From Streptomyces sp. NBC_01214 (GTDB taxonomy: Bacteria > Actinomycetota > Actinomycetes > Streptomycetales > Streptomycetaceae), in NCBI RefSeq assembly GCF_026340975.1, contig NZ_JAPEOS010000001.1, forward strand, positions 4,807,001 through 4,871,000: DNA of 64,000 nucleotides, in the 5' to 3' direction. Shown one piece after another: positions 55,092-63,797 of the stretch. The notes under the pieces were generated by a model. That model made no database searches and was not told the DNA's origin. It saw only the letters and a list, made by a program, of their open reading frames with translations. Both the position numbers and the translations under genes were made by a program. How positions within the stretch are numbered: position 1 is the first letter of the stretch; each line of letters starts with the position of its first letter.

Positions 55092-55621
55092 TGGTCCGTG
55101 TTCGGCTCCGGGGGCTGGACGTCGGCGCGTACGAGGTTCTGTTCCAGGCGTTCCAGGGTGGCGAGGGCGTCGGCACGCTCGTCGTCCGAGAGGCCCGTGG
55201 CCGAGATCTCCTCGAGCTGGCTCCAGACCCGCTCCACCTCCCGGCGCAGGGCGTGGCTGGCCGCCGTCGGTTCGATGAGTGAGGCGCGCTTGTCGGTGGG
55301 CGAGGGGCGGCGGCGGACGAAGCCGGCCTGTTCCAGGCGGCGGACCGTGCGGGTCATCGTGGCGGCGTCGGAGTCCATCAGGCGTACCAGGTCGATCTGG
55401 CGCTGGGGGCCGAGTTCCCAGAGGTGCATCATGACCAGCTCCTGGCCCGGGTGCAGGCCGATGCGGCGCAGTAGCTGTCCCGCGAACATGCGGTGCAGCC
55501 GGGCCAGCCGGAAGATCGCATGACTGATCGGTCCGCCGGCGGCCGCACCGGGGACCGGCACGGTGGCTTTTCCTTCCGTCGCTCCTGAACCCTGCCCGGC
55601 CTCGGATGTGGACTCGGCCAT
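55088..55621 (-). CDS. MarR-family transcriptional regulator
   Basis: A 177-residue regulator starting at the ATG at 55621 (MAESTSE), with GGAGAGCGGGGATGA upstream. The winged-helix core: AIFRLARLHRMFAGQLLRRI, LWELGPQRQIDLVRLMDSDA, ATMTRTVRRLEQAGFVRRRP and SPTDKRASLIEPT. The stop codon TAG is part of the CTAG target of the adjacent IS701 element, so insertion left the gene intact. It is divergent from an Old Yellow Enzyme gene, with a palindromic operator between them, and probably represses that gene and its own. Confidence 0.88.
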   Translation of the reverse strand: MAESTSEAGQGSGATEGKATVPVPGAAAGGPISHAIFRLARLHRMFAGQLLRRIGLHPGQELVMMHLWELGPQRQIDLVRLMDSDAATMTRTVRRLEQAGFVRRRPSPTDKRASLIEPTAASHALRREVERVWSQLEEISATGLSDDERADALATLERLEQNLVRADVQPPEPNTDH

Positions 55622-55759
55622 CTCATCCCCGCTCTCCTGTTTGGACAGGAGAACTCTACCTTCATCGAGGTTCATCAGGAGTGGTTCTGCCCGTCGAGCG
55701 ATGCATAGGGACAGGTGGAGGGTGCTGCTCACCTCGCTTGCCAGGTCGCGGGACGCGGG

Positions 55760-55800
55760 TTTACTGTTCAGACAGGTAATTTACTTGTTCGGACAGTAAA
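55760..55800. promoter_or_regulatory. Operator between MarR and OYE
   Basis: An inverted pair TTTACTGTTC (55760-55769) and GGACAGTAAA (55791-55800) lies between the divergent genes. The A/T-rich sequence between the arms (GGTAATTTACTTG) is unusual for this genome and suits both promoters. Confidence 0.65.
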
Positions 55801-55869
55801 TGGCTGGCGCGGGCCACGGTGCGCCCGGCCCGCAGAGTGCCAAGCACCACTCATGCCAAGGGAGCGACC

Positions 55870-56940
55870 ATGACCACTGCTTTCGATCCGATCGTCCTGG
55901 GCGGCACACGCCTCGCGAACCGAGTCGTGATGGCGCCGATGACGCGTAGCCGCGCCCACGGCCCGGGCGCGGAACCGACCGAGCTGATGGCGACCTACTA
56001 CGCGCAGCGGGCCGGCGCCGGGCTGATCGTCACCGAGGGCGTCCAGCCCTCGCCCGTCGGCCAGGGCTACCCCGACACCCCAGGCCTGCACACGCCGGGC
56101 CAGGTACGGGCGTGGCGGACGGTGACCAGCGCCGTGCACCGCGAGGGAGGGGTGATCTTCGCGCAGCTGATGCACACCGGGCGGATCGGTCACCCCAGCC
56201 TGCTGCCCGACGGGCTGACGCCGGTGGGGCCCTCGGCGGTTGCCGCCCAGGGGCGGGTCTACACCCACCAGGGGCCGCAGGACTTCGTCACGCCGAAGGA
56301 GCTGAGCGAGGCGGAGATCCGGCAGACCATCGCCGACTTCGCGACCGCGGCGCAGCACGCCGTCGAGGCTGGATTCGACGGTGTGGAGATCCACGGCGCC
56401 AACGGCTATCTGATCCACCAGTTCCTCGCGGACAACACCAACCACCGCACTGACGGCTGGGGCGGCTCGGTCGAAGGTCGGATCCGCTTCGCCGTAGAGG
56501 TCGTCACGACCGTGGCCGAGGCGATCGGCGGCCGGCGGGTCGGTCTGCGGATCTCGCCCGGAAACCGCTACAACGACATCGTTGAGGACAATCCGGGCGA
56601 GGTCTACGGGGCCCTGCTGGACCGGCTCGCGGGTCTGGATCTCGCCTATCTGCACCTGATGGAGGGCCCCGACTCTGGACTGACCTCGCAGCTGCGCAAG
56701 GAATGGCCCGGCACGTTCGTCCTCAACCCGTTCACCCACCCCGACGTCACCGGCCTCGACGCGCTCGAGCTGATCGAGGACGGGAGCGCGGACATGGTGT
56801 CGTACGGGGCGCTGTTCCTCGCCAACCCCGACCTGCCCCGGCGTCTCGCTGACCGGGGTCCGTTCAACGCCCCGGACCAGGCCACCTTCTACGGCGGCGA
56901 CCACCGCGGCTACACCGACTACCCCACCCTCACCGCTTGA
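55870..56940 (+). CDS. Old Yellow Enzyme, FMN alkene reductase
   Basis: A 356-residue FMN enzyme of the NemA/OYE type. It has MAPMTRSRAHGPG (21-33), GLIVTEGVQPSPVGQGYPDT, QLMHTGRIGHPS (99-110) and HGANGYLIHQF (175-185) with His175 and Asn178 as the substrate-binding pair. GDHRGYTDYPTLTA closes the protein. The family reduces alpha,beta-unsaturated carbonyls and nitro compounds using NADPH. The ATG at 55870 follows AAGGGAGCGACC. It begins an operon with the next two genes (41-bp gap), controlled by the divergent MarR. Confidence 0.95.
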   Translation: MTTAFDPIVLGGTRLANRVVMAPMTRSRAHGPGAEPTELMATYYAQRAGAGLIVTEGVQPSPVGQGYPDTPGLHTPGQVRAWRTVTSAVHREGGVIFAQLMHTGRIGHPSLLPDGLTPVGPSAVAAQGRVYTHQGPQDFVTPKELSEAEIRQTIADFATAAQHAVEAGFDGVEIHGANGYLIHQFLADNTNHRTDGWGGSVEGRIRFAVEVVTTVAEAIGGRRVGLRISPGNRYNDIVEDNPGEVYGALLDRLAGLDLAYLHLMEGPDSGLTSQLRKEWPGTFVLNPFTHPDVTGLDALELIEDGSADMVSYGALFLANPDLPRRLADRGPFNAPDQATFYGGDHRGYTDYPTLTA

Positions 56941-56981
56941 GCGGCGGCTCCGTCAGCGGGGCCCTTACCTGGGAGTTCCTG

Positions 56982-57887
56982 ATGTCCAAAGCGATCACCT
57001 TCTCCGAGTACGGCACGCCCGAGGTGCTGCGGCTGTCGCAGGTCACCGCGCCGGAGCCGGGTCCGGGCCAGGTCCGGATCCGAGTGCGGGCTGCCTCCGT
57101 GAACCCACTCGACATGAAGATCCGCTCCGGCCTGATGGCCGGGGCCATCCCGGCGCACTTCCCCGTAGTCCCCGGACTGGACGCGGCCGGCGTCGTGGAC
57201 GCGGTCGGCGAGGGAGTAGACGCGGCCGTGGGCGACGAGGTCCTCGGCGCCACCGCGGGCGGCAGCTACAGCGAGTACGCGCTGCTGGAGCGGCCGGTCG
57301 TCAAGCCCGCAGCGCTGTCCTGGGAGGTCGCGGCATCGCTGGTGACCGTCGGCCGGACCGCGTTCCGTGTCCTCGCCCAGCTGGGCGTGCGCAAGGGGCA
57401 GACCCTGCTCGTCCACGGTGCCGGCGGCAGCGTCGGCGTCATCGCGGCGCAGCTGGCCGTCACCCGCGGCATCACCGTCATCACGACGGTTGGTGAGCAC
57501 GACATCGAGCGGGTCACTGCCCTCGGAGCCACCGCCGTCCGCTACGGCGACGGCTGGGTGGAGCGGGTGAGGACCGCGGCGCCCCAGGGAGTCGACTTCG
57601 TCCTCGACGCCTCCGGCGCCGGTGTCCTCGCCGACTCCGTCGCCCTGACCGGCGACAGCGCACGCGTCATCACCATTGCCGACATGGCCGCCGCGCAGCA
57701 CGGCGTCCGCTTCAGCGCCGGCAGCACCGACCAGGCCGAGGACGCCCTTCCGCAGCTGGTCGAGCTGGCCGCCGACGGCACGCTCACCCTGCCCATCTGG
57801 CGGACCTACCCGCTCGAGGAGGCCGCCACTGCGCACGCCGACCTGGAAGCCCACCGCAATCGGGGCAAGGCCGTCCTGCTGCCCTGA
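56982..57887 (+). CDS. NADP-dependent quinone-oxidoreductase-like enzyme
   Basis: A 301-residue medium-chain reductase of the zeta-crystallin/quinone oxidoreductase type. It has the N-terminal GroES-like domain (VRIRVRAASVNPLDMKIRSG, PVVPGLDAAGVVDAVGEGVD) and a nucleotide-binding domain with VHGAGGSVGVIAAQLA. No zinc-binding Cys ligands are present, which fits the zinc-free group. It reduces quinones or enones with NADPH. The ATG at 56982 has GGGAG upstream, and the gene is 41 bp after the OYE stop, in a probable operon. A hairpin terminator follows the gene. Confidence 0.93.
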   Translation: MSKAITFSEYGTPEVLRLSQVTAPEPGPGQVRIRVRAASVNPLDMKIRSGLMAGAIPAHFPVVPGLDAAGVVDAVGEGVDAAVGDEVLGATAGGSYSEYALLERPVVKPAALSWEVAASLVTVGRTAFRVLAQLGVRKGQTLLVHGAGGSVGVIAAQLAVTRGITVITTVGEHDIERVTALGATAVRYGDGWVERVRTAAPQGVDFVLDASGAGVLADSVALTGDSARVITIADMAAAQHGVRFSAGSTDQAEDALPQLVELAADGTLTLPIWRTYPLEEAATAHADLEAHRNRGKAVLLP

Positions 57888-57949
57888 CCCCCCATGCGCC
57901 CGCCTCGTGCTGCTCGCGCGGGCGAGGTGGCCCCGGGGCGCGACCCGAG

Positions 57950-57987
57950 GATGACCGACCGCGCCCCCGGGGCCGTGGTCGGTCATC
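57950..57987. terminator. Hairpin after the oxidoreductase gene
   Basis: An 11-bp stem GATGACCGACC (57950-57960) with its complement at 57977-57987 and a GC-rich loop. Partly overlapping GC arms (GGCCCCGGGGCGCG) form an alternative hairpin. It may end the OYE-oxidoreductase transcript before the hydrolase gene. Confidence 0.65.
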
Positions 57988-58082
57988 CCGGGGCCGATCC
58001 ATTCGCTTCGCCGAAGGCGCACCGCCTCGGGCCGCATCAGCCACCACTACGGTCGCCGGCCGGCAGAGCGGACCGCCCGATG

Positions 58083-58187
58083 CCCGGCTTGACCTACGAC
58101 CGGCTCCTGCCCGGTTTGACCCACGACCGGCTCCTGCCCGGACCCGACACCTACACGCTCAACCCCGACTACACGCTCAACCCCGAC
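58083..58187. repeat. Two tandem repeats upstream of hydrolase
   Basis: About 30-bp units related to CCCGGTTTGACCCACGACCG occur twice at 58083-58143, then TACACGCTCAACCCCGAC occurs twice at 58151-58187. They lie in the region upstream of the hydrolase start. Confidence 0.8.
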
Positions 58188-58277
58188 GGCCGGGCCCTGC
58201 CGCCGGCACCGGAGACGCTTTGCCGGCGGCCCGAGCACCGTACGACCCGATCCCCACACCCGCAGATGGGAATGCCC

Positions 58278-59072
58278 ATGTCCATACGCACCCTGCCCGA
58301 GTCCACCTTCGCCCGCACCGTCCTCGGCTCCGGCCCCGGTCTCGCGCTCGCCCACGGCGCCGGCAGCAGCGTGGCCGGCACCTACGGACCGATCCTGGAG
58401 GACCTGGCCGCCCGCCACACCGTCGTCGGCATCGACTACCCCGGCAGCGGGGACACCCCGCGCTCCACCACGCCCTTGTCGCTGGACGACCTGGCCGACC
58501 AGCTCGTCGCCGCCGCCGTCACCGAAGGCCTGGACACCTTCGCACTGTCCGGCTACTCCCTCGGCGGGCCCGTCGCCATCCGCGCGGCAGCCCGCCACCC
58601 CGAGCGCGTCACCGCCCTCGTGCTGACCGCGACCTTCCCCTACCGGGACAACCACCTCGCTCTCGCCCTGCCGATCTGGCGCAAGCTGGCCGAATCGGGC
58701 GACCGTGAAGTGTTGGCCGAGTACCTGACCATGATGGCCCTGGGCACCGACGCACTGGAGGCAATGCCGGCCGATCAGCTCCAGCAGGCGATCGGGTTCA
58801 CTGCCGCCAGCGTCGCCGACGGCACCCCCGAGCACGCCGAGCTGGCCCCCCGGGCCGACGTCCGCGACGACCTGCCGCACATCAAGGCACCCACCCTGGT
58901 CATCTCCACCACCCAGGACCGGTTCACTTCCACCCGCTTGCACCGCCAACTCGCCGACACCATCCCCGGCGCCCAGCTCGTGGAGATCCACACCGGCCAC
59001 CTGCCCATGGTGGAACGCCCCGAGGAATGGCAGGAGCTCATCACCACCTTCCTCGCTCAGCACAGCGCCTGA
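58278..59072 (+). CDS. Alpha/beta-hydrolase
   Basis: A 264-residue alpha/beta-hydrolase. The nucleophile elbow is GYSLGG, Ser94; the oxyanion region is LAHGAGSSVAGTYG. ARHTVVGIDYPGSGDTPRST is the family loop, and a C-terminal His in HTGHLPMVERP closes the triad, with Asp near RFTSTRLHRQLADTI or before it. It is the third gene of the probable redox operon, 390 bp after the oxidoreductase, so it may have its own promoter. It may hydrolyse an ester or a lactone formed by the redox pair. The start could also be the ATG at 58272. Confidence 0.88.
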   Translation: MSIRTLPESTFARTVLGSGPGLALAHGAGSSVAGTYGPILEDLAARHTVVGIDYPGSGDTPRSTTPLSLDDLADQLVAAAVTEGLDTFALSGYSLGGPVAIRAAARHPERVTALVLTATFPYRDNHLALALPIWRKLAESGDREVLAEYLTMMALGTDALEAMPADQLQQAIGFTAASVADGTPEHAELAPRADVRDDLPHIKAPTLVISTTQDRFTSTRLHRQLADTIPGAQLVEIHTGHLPMVERPEEWQELITTFLAQHSA

Positions 59073-59394
59073 GCAACCCGCCGAGCCCCGGGCAGCGCCC
59101 GGGTACTCGGCCGCACCCCGCCACGCGCACGAGCAGCTCTCCCGCAGGAGGGCGGCGCGCGGCCGGCCGGAGCGGGTCGTCGTACGGCCGTTCCGGCCCG
59201 GCCCGCCCCGTTCCGGCCCGCCCTGTTCCGGCCCGGCCCGCCCCGCCCCGGCCCGGAGTGAGAGCAGGAAAGGGGCGAGGAGGCGATTCGGACGACCACA
59301 TGCGGCTCATGCAGGCACCCGGGGGGTGGCACTCAGAAGTCTGGTTGCCGAGTTCCGGAGTCAGCTGCAGCAGGTCGTCTCCCGGGCGTACCCG

Positions 59395-60333
59395 TCACTT
59401 CTGGTGGGTGAGGGGCTGTTGAGGGGCAGCTGGAGGGGCGAACAGGGCCTGGACGGTTTCGCCGGCGAGGTCTCGCAGCCAGGTGTGGGCGCGGTCGTCG
59501 TCGTAGCGCTGGTGCCACAGCAGGTACAGGGGGACGTCGGGCAGCGGGAGCGGTGGTTGCAGGGTGACCAGGCCGAGTTGGTCCCGGGCCGCGCGGGTGA
59601 CCGCGTCGGGAAGCGTGACGACCAGGTCGGTGTCGAGGGCGAGTTGCAGTGCGAAGGCAGCGGTGGGTCCGGCGGCGACGACGCGTCGTTCGAGGCCTCG
59701 CGTGGTCAGGGCGTCGTCGATCTGGTCGCGCAGGCGTCCGCGCCGCGAGACGCTGAGGTGTCCGGCGGCCGCGTAGCGCTCGAGGTTCAGCGGCCCTTCG
59801 GTGAGCGGGTGGCCCGGGCGGACGGCAACGACCAGGCGGTCCTTGCCGACGAGGCGGTGGCGGATGTCGGGGAGCGTCGGCGGACTGGAGCTTGATTCGA
59901 GGTCGACCTCGCCGCGGCGCAGCTCGGGGGTGTCCGTGCCGGGTTCGGCGGTCAGGCGTAGTTGGACGCCGGGGGCCTGACGGTGGATGGCGGTGATCAG
60001 AGCGGTACCGCAAGCGGCGGTCAGGGCGTCGTGCCAGCGCACGGTGAACACCCGATCCAGAGCCGCCAGGTCGAGTTCCTGCTGCGCGGACAGGAGTTGG
60101 TGGGCCTGCTGCACGAGGGCGTGGACCTGGGCGCGCATGGCCAGCGCGCGGGTGGTGGGGACCATGCTGCGGCCGGTGCGTACGAGGATCTGGTCACCGG
60201 TGGCCTTGCGGATGCGGCCCAGGGAGCGGCTCATCGCCGGTGCGGTGACGTGGAGTCGGGCGGCGGCGCCGGCGACGCTGCCCTCTTCCAGCAGGGCGTC
60301 CAGGGCGGTGAGCAGGTTCAAATCCAGTTGCAT
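59395..60333 (-). CDS. LysR-family regulator
   Basis: A 312-residue LysR regulator from the ATG at 60333 (MQLDLNLLTALDALL). The N-terminal HTH is AGAAARLHVTAPAMSRSLGR with RIRKATGDQILVRTG, and the effector domain follows with FTVRWHDALTAACGTALITA, HRLVGKDRLVVAVRPGHPLT and LPLPDVPLYLLWHQRYDDDR. It converges on the hydrolase gene and is divergent from the pseudogene to its right. It probably responds to a metabolite of the redox operon; a target is not proven. Confidence 0.92.
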   Translation of the reverse strand: MQLDLNLLTALDALLEEGSVAGAAARLHVTAPAMSRSLGRIRKATGDQILVRTGRSMVPTTRALAMRAQVHALVQQAHQLLSAQQELDLAALDRVFTVRWHDALTAACGTALITAIHRQAPGVQLRLTAEPGTDTPELRRGEVDLESSSSPPTLPDIRHRLVGKDRLVVAVRPGHPLTEGPLNLERYAAAGHLSVSRRGRLRDQIDDALTTRGLERRVVAAGPTAAFALQLALDTDLVVTLPDAVTRAARDQLGLVTLQPPLPLPDVPLYLLWHQRYDDDRAHTWLRDLAGETVQALFAPPAAPQQPLTHQK

Positions 60334-60497
60334 GAGAGTAACTCTATAAGTGACATACATGCACGTGTTGTTAATGATCGGGGGCGCAGCCATGCCTTCC
60401 GACGCCGGTACGGCGCTACGCTCCTGTCCGATGTGCCCGCATCGAAGCGGGCCGCCGGCGCCACGCTGCGCGAGCGCTACACCCTGCACGCCCGGGC

Positions 60498-60770
60498 GTG
60501 AGCTTGGACGAGGTCGTGGGCAAGATCCACGCCAATGAAGACGCGGTACTGAACGTCCTGCGCGAACCGCTGCTGTGCAGGCCCGGCCGGGATCGCAGGG
60601 GGCCGAGGACGAACTGGCCGGCGGCGTGCTCCCGTCCGGCGAGTGGTGGCTCGTCGACCCCGCCGAGGGCAACATCAACCACGTCCACGGCATGGAGGAC
60701 TGGGCCGTCACCGCACGTCGCGGAGGAACTCGGGGTCAGTCAGCGATCGGTCCGGATGCTGCACGCCTGA
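60498..60770 (+). pseudogene. Frame-shifted hypothetical gene
   Basis: The reading is continuous across two frame changes: LDEVVGKIHANEDAVLNVLR in one frame, then AGGVLPSGEWWLVDPAEGNI with NHVHGMEDWAVT in another, and back to AEELGVSQRSVRMLHA and a stop. It ends in a helix-turn-helix-like segment, so it may once have encoded a small DNA-binding or regulatory protein. Two compensating frameshifts have broken it. Confidence 0.6.
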
Positions 60771-60792
60771 ACGCCGCTCCGCGTCAATACAG

Positions 60793-61332
60793 TTAGGCCA
60801 GGTGCTTCTTCGGCCGGGGTTCGGCGTCGAGGAGTGCCCACCAGGTGTGGCCGTCGTGGCTGGTGTGGGTGCCGCAGGCGTCGACGGTGCGCAGTACCGC
60901 CACCTCCGCCGGAACGGCTCCGGCGCCGTCCTGTCCGTCGGTCTGATGGTTGAGGACCATGACGAGGATCTTGGCGTCCTGATCGGCGAGGTGGACGCTG
61001 ACGCGTTTCCCGCCGGCTGACACGGCCGTGTGGACCAGGCCGTGAACGGCTTTCAGGAAGTCGTGCTCGTCCAGCAGCGTGTAGTGCCACTCGGCGACGG
61101 CGAGCGCGGCTTGTCCTGCGGCCTTCTTCGCCGCCCACTGGTCCGCGTGGAAGGCCAGCACCCTCGCCCGCCGGCTGGTGACGATCAGCCGCGGCGGCAC
61201 GCCGGTGAGCGACTTCGGTTTCGCCGCCGGCTGCGGCCGCGGCGGTTCCACGGGCTTCTTCTGCGGCGGCGGTGACTTCGGAGGAAAACTCGGCGGAACC
61301 TTCGGACCCTTGGCTTCCACAACCTCGCTCAT
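60793..61332 (-). CDS. Hypothetical protein
   Basis: A 179-residue protein from the ATG at 61332. The N terminus is Pro/Lys-rich (SPPPQKKPVEPPRPQPAAKP). From about residue 45 it reads SLTGVPPRLIVTSRRARVLA, HADQWAAKKAAGQAALAVAE, then VHLADQDAKILVMVLNHQTD and VDACGTHTSHDGHTWWALLD. The charged helix-strand pattern is like an ATP-binding or signalling fold, but no nucleotide motif is certain. It appears as an orphan beside decayed genes. Confidence 0.7.
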   Translation of the reverse strand: MSEVVEAKGPKVPPSFPPKSPPPQKKPVEPPRPQPAAKPKSLTGVPPRLIVTSRRARVLAFHADQWAAKKAAGQAALAVAEWHYTLLDEHDFLKAVHGLVHTAVSAGGKRVSVHLADQDAKILVMVLNHQTDGQDGAGAVPAEVAVLRTVDACGTHTSHDGHTWWALLDAEPRPKKHLA

Positions 61333-61600
61333 ACCCCACCACGCTACGCCGGTTGGCGCCGACCGCGTACAGCTATCGCCCCGTTGGCCTCGTCGGTGAA
61401 TACCGAAAGCCGGGGCAGGCGCAACCCGAGGGTGTGAAGGCGGCGCGGGGGAGTCGGCCGAGACCCGGGCGGAAGCGGAGTGCCGGGAGGCGGCGCAGGC
61501 CGCCGCGCAAGAACCGCCGGACCGCGCGGCTGGCGTCGTGACAGCGGCCGAGAACGACGTACGGGCTCCGGGGGAGCGACTGGTGACGGTCCGTGCGCCG

Positions 61601-61644
61601 GGTGCGGGTGCGGGTGCGGGTGCAGGTGCGGGTGCGGGTGCGGG
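61601..61644. repeat. 6-bp tandem repeat (GGTGCG)n
   Basis: About seven GGTGCG units with one GGTGCA variant. It lies between the 60793 gene and the IS5 remnant. Confidence 0.9.
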
Positions 61645-61689
61645 CGGTGGAGGCGGCCCGGAAGGTCGAGTAGCTCACCAACTCAGAGG

Positions 61690-62142
61690 GTGAACTCGCT
61701 CGATCTCGGTGACCGTGCCCGCGTTCTGGAGCTGCTGAAGGTGCACGCGGCCGCGCATTCCCCGATGCCGTCGATGGCCAAGGAGGTCCTCTTCCGTCTC
61801 CGCCTCATGCACCCCGAGATCACCATCGTCTGGGCCGACTCCGCTTACGCGGGCCAGCTTGTGACTTGAGCAAAGAAGTACCTGAACCTGACGATCAAGA
61901 CAGTCAGCAGACCGGGGGCTCCTCCAGCTTCATCGTCCTGCCCCGCCGTTGGGTCGCCGAGCGGACCTGGTCCTGGATGCTGCGAGCCCGCAGATATGCA
62001 CGCCGCTACGGACGACTCGTCCAGCACTCCGGAAACCTACATCGCCTCAACAGCCGTCACTCTCATGGCCCGCCGAACCGCCAGGAGACGCAAGGGCCCA
62101 GGGCGGTTTCCCATGCGCTGACCAAGCACCTAGACGTGCTGT
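61690..62142 (+). pseudogene. Degenerate IS5-family transposase
   Basis: Frame pieces with the IS5 C-terminal signature: LELLKVHAAAHSPMPSMAKE then IVWADSAYAGQLVT with a stop; the next frame gives FIVLPRRWVAERTWSWMLRA, then RRYGRLVQHSGNLH. These match the IS1031/IS5 pattern VWADGGYAG, LPRRWVVERTFGWL and LVRDYERR. Stops and frame changes show decay. This is a different IS5 lineage from the remnant at 35398. Confidence 0.7.
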
Positions 62143-62204
62143 GACCGGAACCCATGCCAGGACGGGGGCTACCGGGGGTGGTCTGGCGGGCGGATGATCG
62201 GGTC

Positions 62205-62645
62205 ATGAGCCCGGCAATAGATCTGCAGGCAGAGTTCCGGACCGAGGCTGCAGTGGCGTTCTCGTTCCTACATGAGGAAGCGGGCTTCGCGCATCCAGAA
62301 GCGACGGAAGTCCTGCCCTTCAGCGGTACTGCACTGTTCTTCCGCGGCCCTGGACTGGACGTGGAAGTACAGCTCTACGGCGGCCGAGAACCGGAGGTCG
62401 TGACCAGCCTGGCCGTCGTCGGACCAGACGGCGTCAGGGGGCGGCGGGCTGAACTGGACGCGCTCTACGTCGCTGCCGGATGCGGGCCCGCCCAGGACGT
62501 TCCCGGTCAAGCCCCGAACCGACGGTCGACCCTCAAACGGATTGGCCAGCATGCCACGGCACTGCGCCAACTCATGTCGCACCTCTCGGCCCCTGACCTC
62601 AGCCAGTTGATCACCCGCCTCACCGAGCTGCCACGAGAAGAGTGA
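62205..62645 (+). CDS. Hypothetical protein
   Basis: A 146-residue soluble protein from the ATG at 62205. Features: EFRTEAAVAFSFLHEEAGFA, VLPFSGTALFFRGPGLDVEV, SLAVVGPDGVRGRRAELDAL and a C-terminal helix RIGQHATALRQLMSHLSAPD. It looks like a single small alpha/beta domain with no known motif. Downstream is an unassigned 700-bp region. Function unknown. Confidence 0.7.
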   Translation: MSPAIDLQAEFRTEAAVAFSFLHEEAGFAHPEATEVLPFSGTALFFRGPGLDVEVQLYGGREPEVVTSLAVVGPDGVRGRRAELDALYVAAGCGPAQDVPGQAPNRRSTLKRIGQHATALRQLMSHLSAPDLSQLITRLTELPREE

Positions 62646-63379
62646 CGTCAGGCTGTTTCCCTCGCAGAAGGTGACCTCTGGCTGCGTAGGTCAGAACCAG
62701 GAACGGTTGTCGGTAGGTTCCGAGAACGTCCGTGGGCCGGCAGCCCTGAAAGTGTCGGCGAGAAGGAGGAACAGGCTGGCGCCCTTGTCTCGCGGGCTGG
62801 GTGCCGGATCCCCGGACCGCCGGGTTCGTCCATGAGGAATGACCCCCTCATGGACAGAGTTGTTGATCTTGATGAGGTGGTTGCAGTGCTGGCTGGGCCG
62901 ACGTGGACTTCATCGCCGGCCTCGACGACGCGGGTTCCCTCCCGGGCTCGAACATCGCCTCAGCGTCGGACTTCGAGGCCCGATTGAATCAGTGGGTCGC
63001 TCGTGTCCCTTCGGGGTCTGCGGCGATGCTCAGTGAGTGCTGGTCCGTCTCAGTTCAGCTGGCAGGCTGATGTTCGGCCCGGGCCCGGGTGGTGGTGAGG
63101 CGTCGCAACGAAGGTAGCCGGCTAGCTCGCGCTGACCTGCGAGGACTGGATTGGATGAGACGGTTGCCGGGCGGCGATTTCCCTGTGCGTGATCTCTGGC
63201 GAGCGAGCGAGCTTGGTTGTTTGCTGGGTCCGCGAGTTGGCCGCGCTTCTTCTCGAATTCAGTCGCACCGGGTTCTCCTGCCGCGAGACGATCACGGCGG
63301 CAGGAGCAGGAGGTAAGGAGCCCAAGTAACCGGCCAGACAGCGAAGATCGCGGCGCGCTGTGAGTGCGGCAGCGCGGCG
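62646..63379. other. Intergenic with protein-like fragments
   Basis: Around 62850-63070 two frames together read as a former protein (RVVDLDEVVAVLAG, then FIAGLDDAGSLPGSNIASAS with FEARLNQWVARVPSGSAAML), suggesting a frameshifted gene, but no start is clear. The rest has no gene. I mark it as a possible remnant. Confidence 0.4.
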
Positions 63380-63736
63380 GTGCGGCAGGTGAACCAGTTC
63401 ATCAACCACGGTGAGTTGTGGTGGGATGCCGACCTCACTTGCGACAGCTGCGGCACCCATCTGTGCGAACACGCTGGGCAGGGGGCAGCTCCTGACGATG
63501 TGCGGGAGGCCCTGCTCGCGGCGCATGGCCCCGCCAGACTGCGGTTGGTCGAGCCGGTGTCGAGTCTCGTCCCGGCCCTGAAGGTCCTCCGCGAGGTCTC
63601 GGCTGTGTCGTTGTCGCAGGCCCGCGAGTTGGCCGAGAAGCTGAGCCACGACGGTGTGGTGGGCACGCTGTCGGAAATCGAGCTTCTGAAGACCCGGCTG
63701 CGACTCCGCGGGGTTCCAGTAGACATCGATAGGTAG
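63380..63736 (+). CDS. Small Cys-containing hypothetical protein
   Basis: A 118-residue protein from a GTG at 63380. It reads QFINHGELWWDADLTCDSCG, then LCEHAGQGAAPDDVREALLA with ARLRLVEPVSSLVPALKVLR, a helix LSQARELAEKLSHDGVVG and a closing LKTRLRLRGVPVDIDR. Upstream of the GTG, the frame continues to give TAKIAARCECGSAAV, which would complete a CxC...CxxC zinc-ribbon-like set, and a good AGGAGG site lies further upstream; the expected start is GTA instead of GTG. So the true start may have been lost by one base change. Confidence 0.6.
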   Translation: MRQVNQFINHGELWWDADLTCDSCGTHLCEHAGQGAAPDDVREALLAAHGPARLRLVEPVSSLVPALKVLREVSAVSLSQARELAEKLSHDGVVGTLSEIELLKTRLRLRGVPVDIDR

Positions 63737-63797
63737 CTCTTCAGCTGCTTCGGGCAGGCTCTGCCGCGTCGAGCTGATACCAGTCCTGGGTGAGCAT

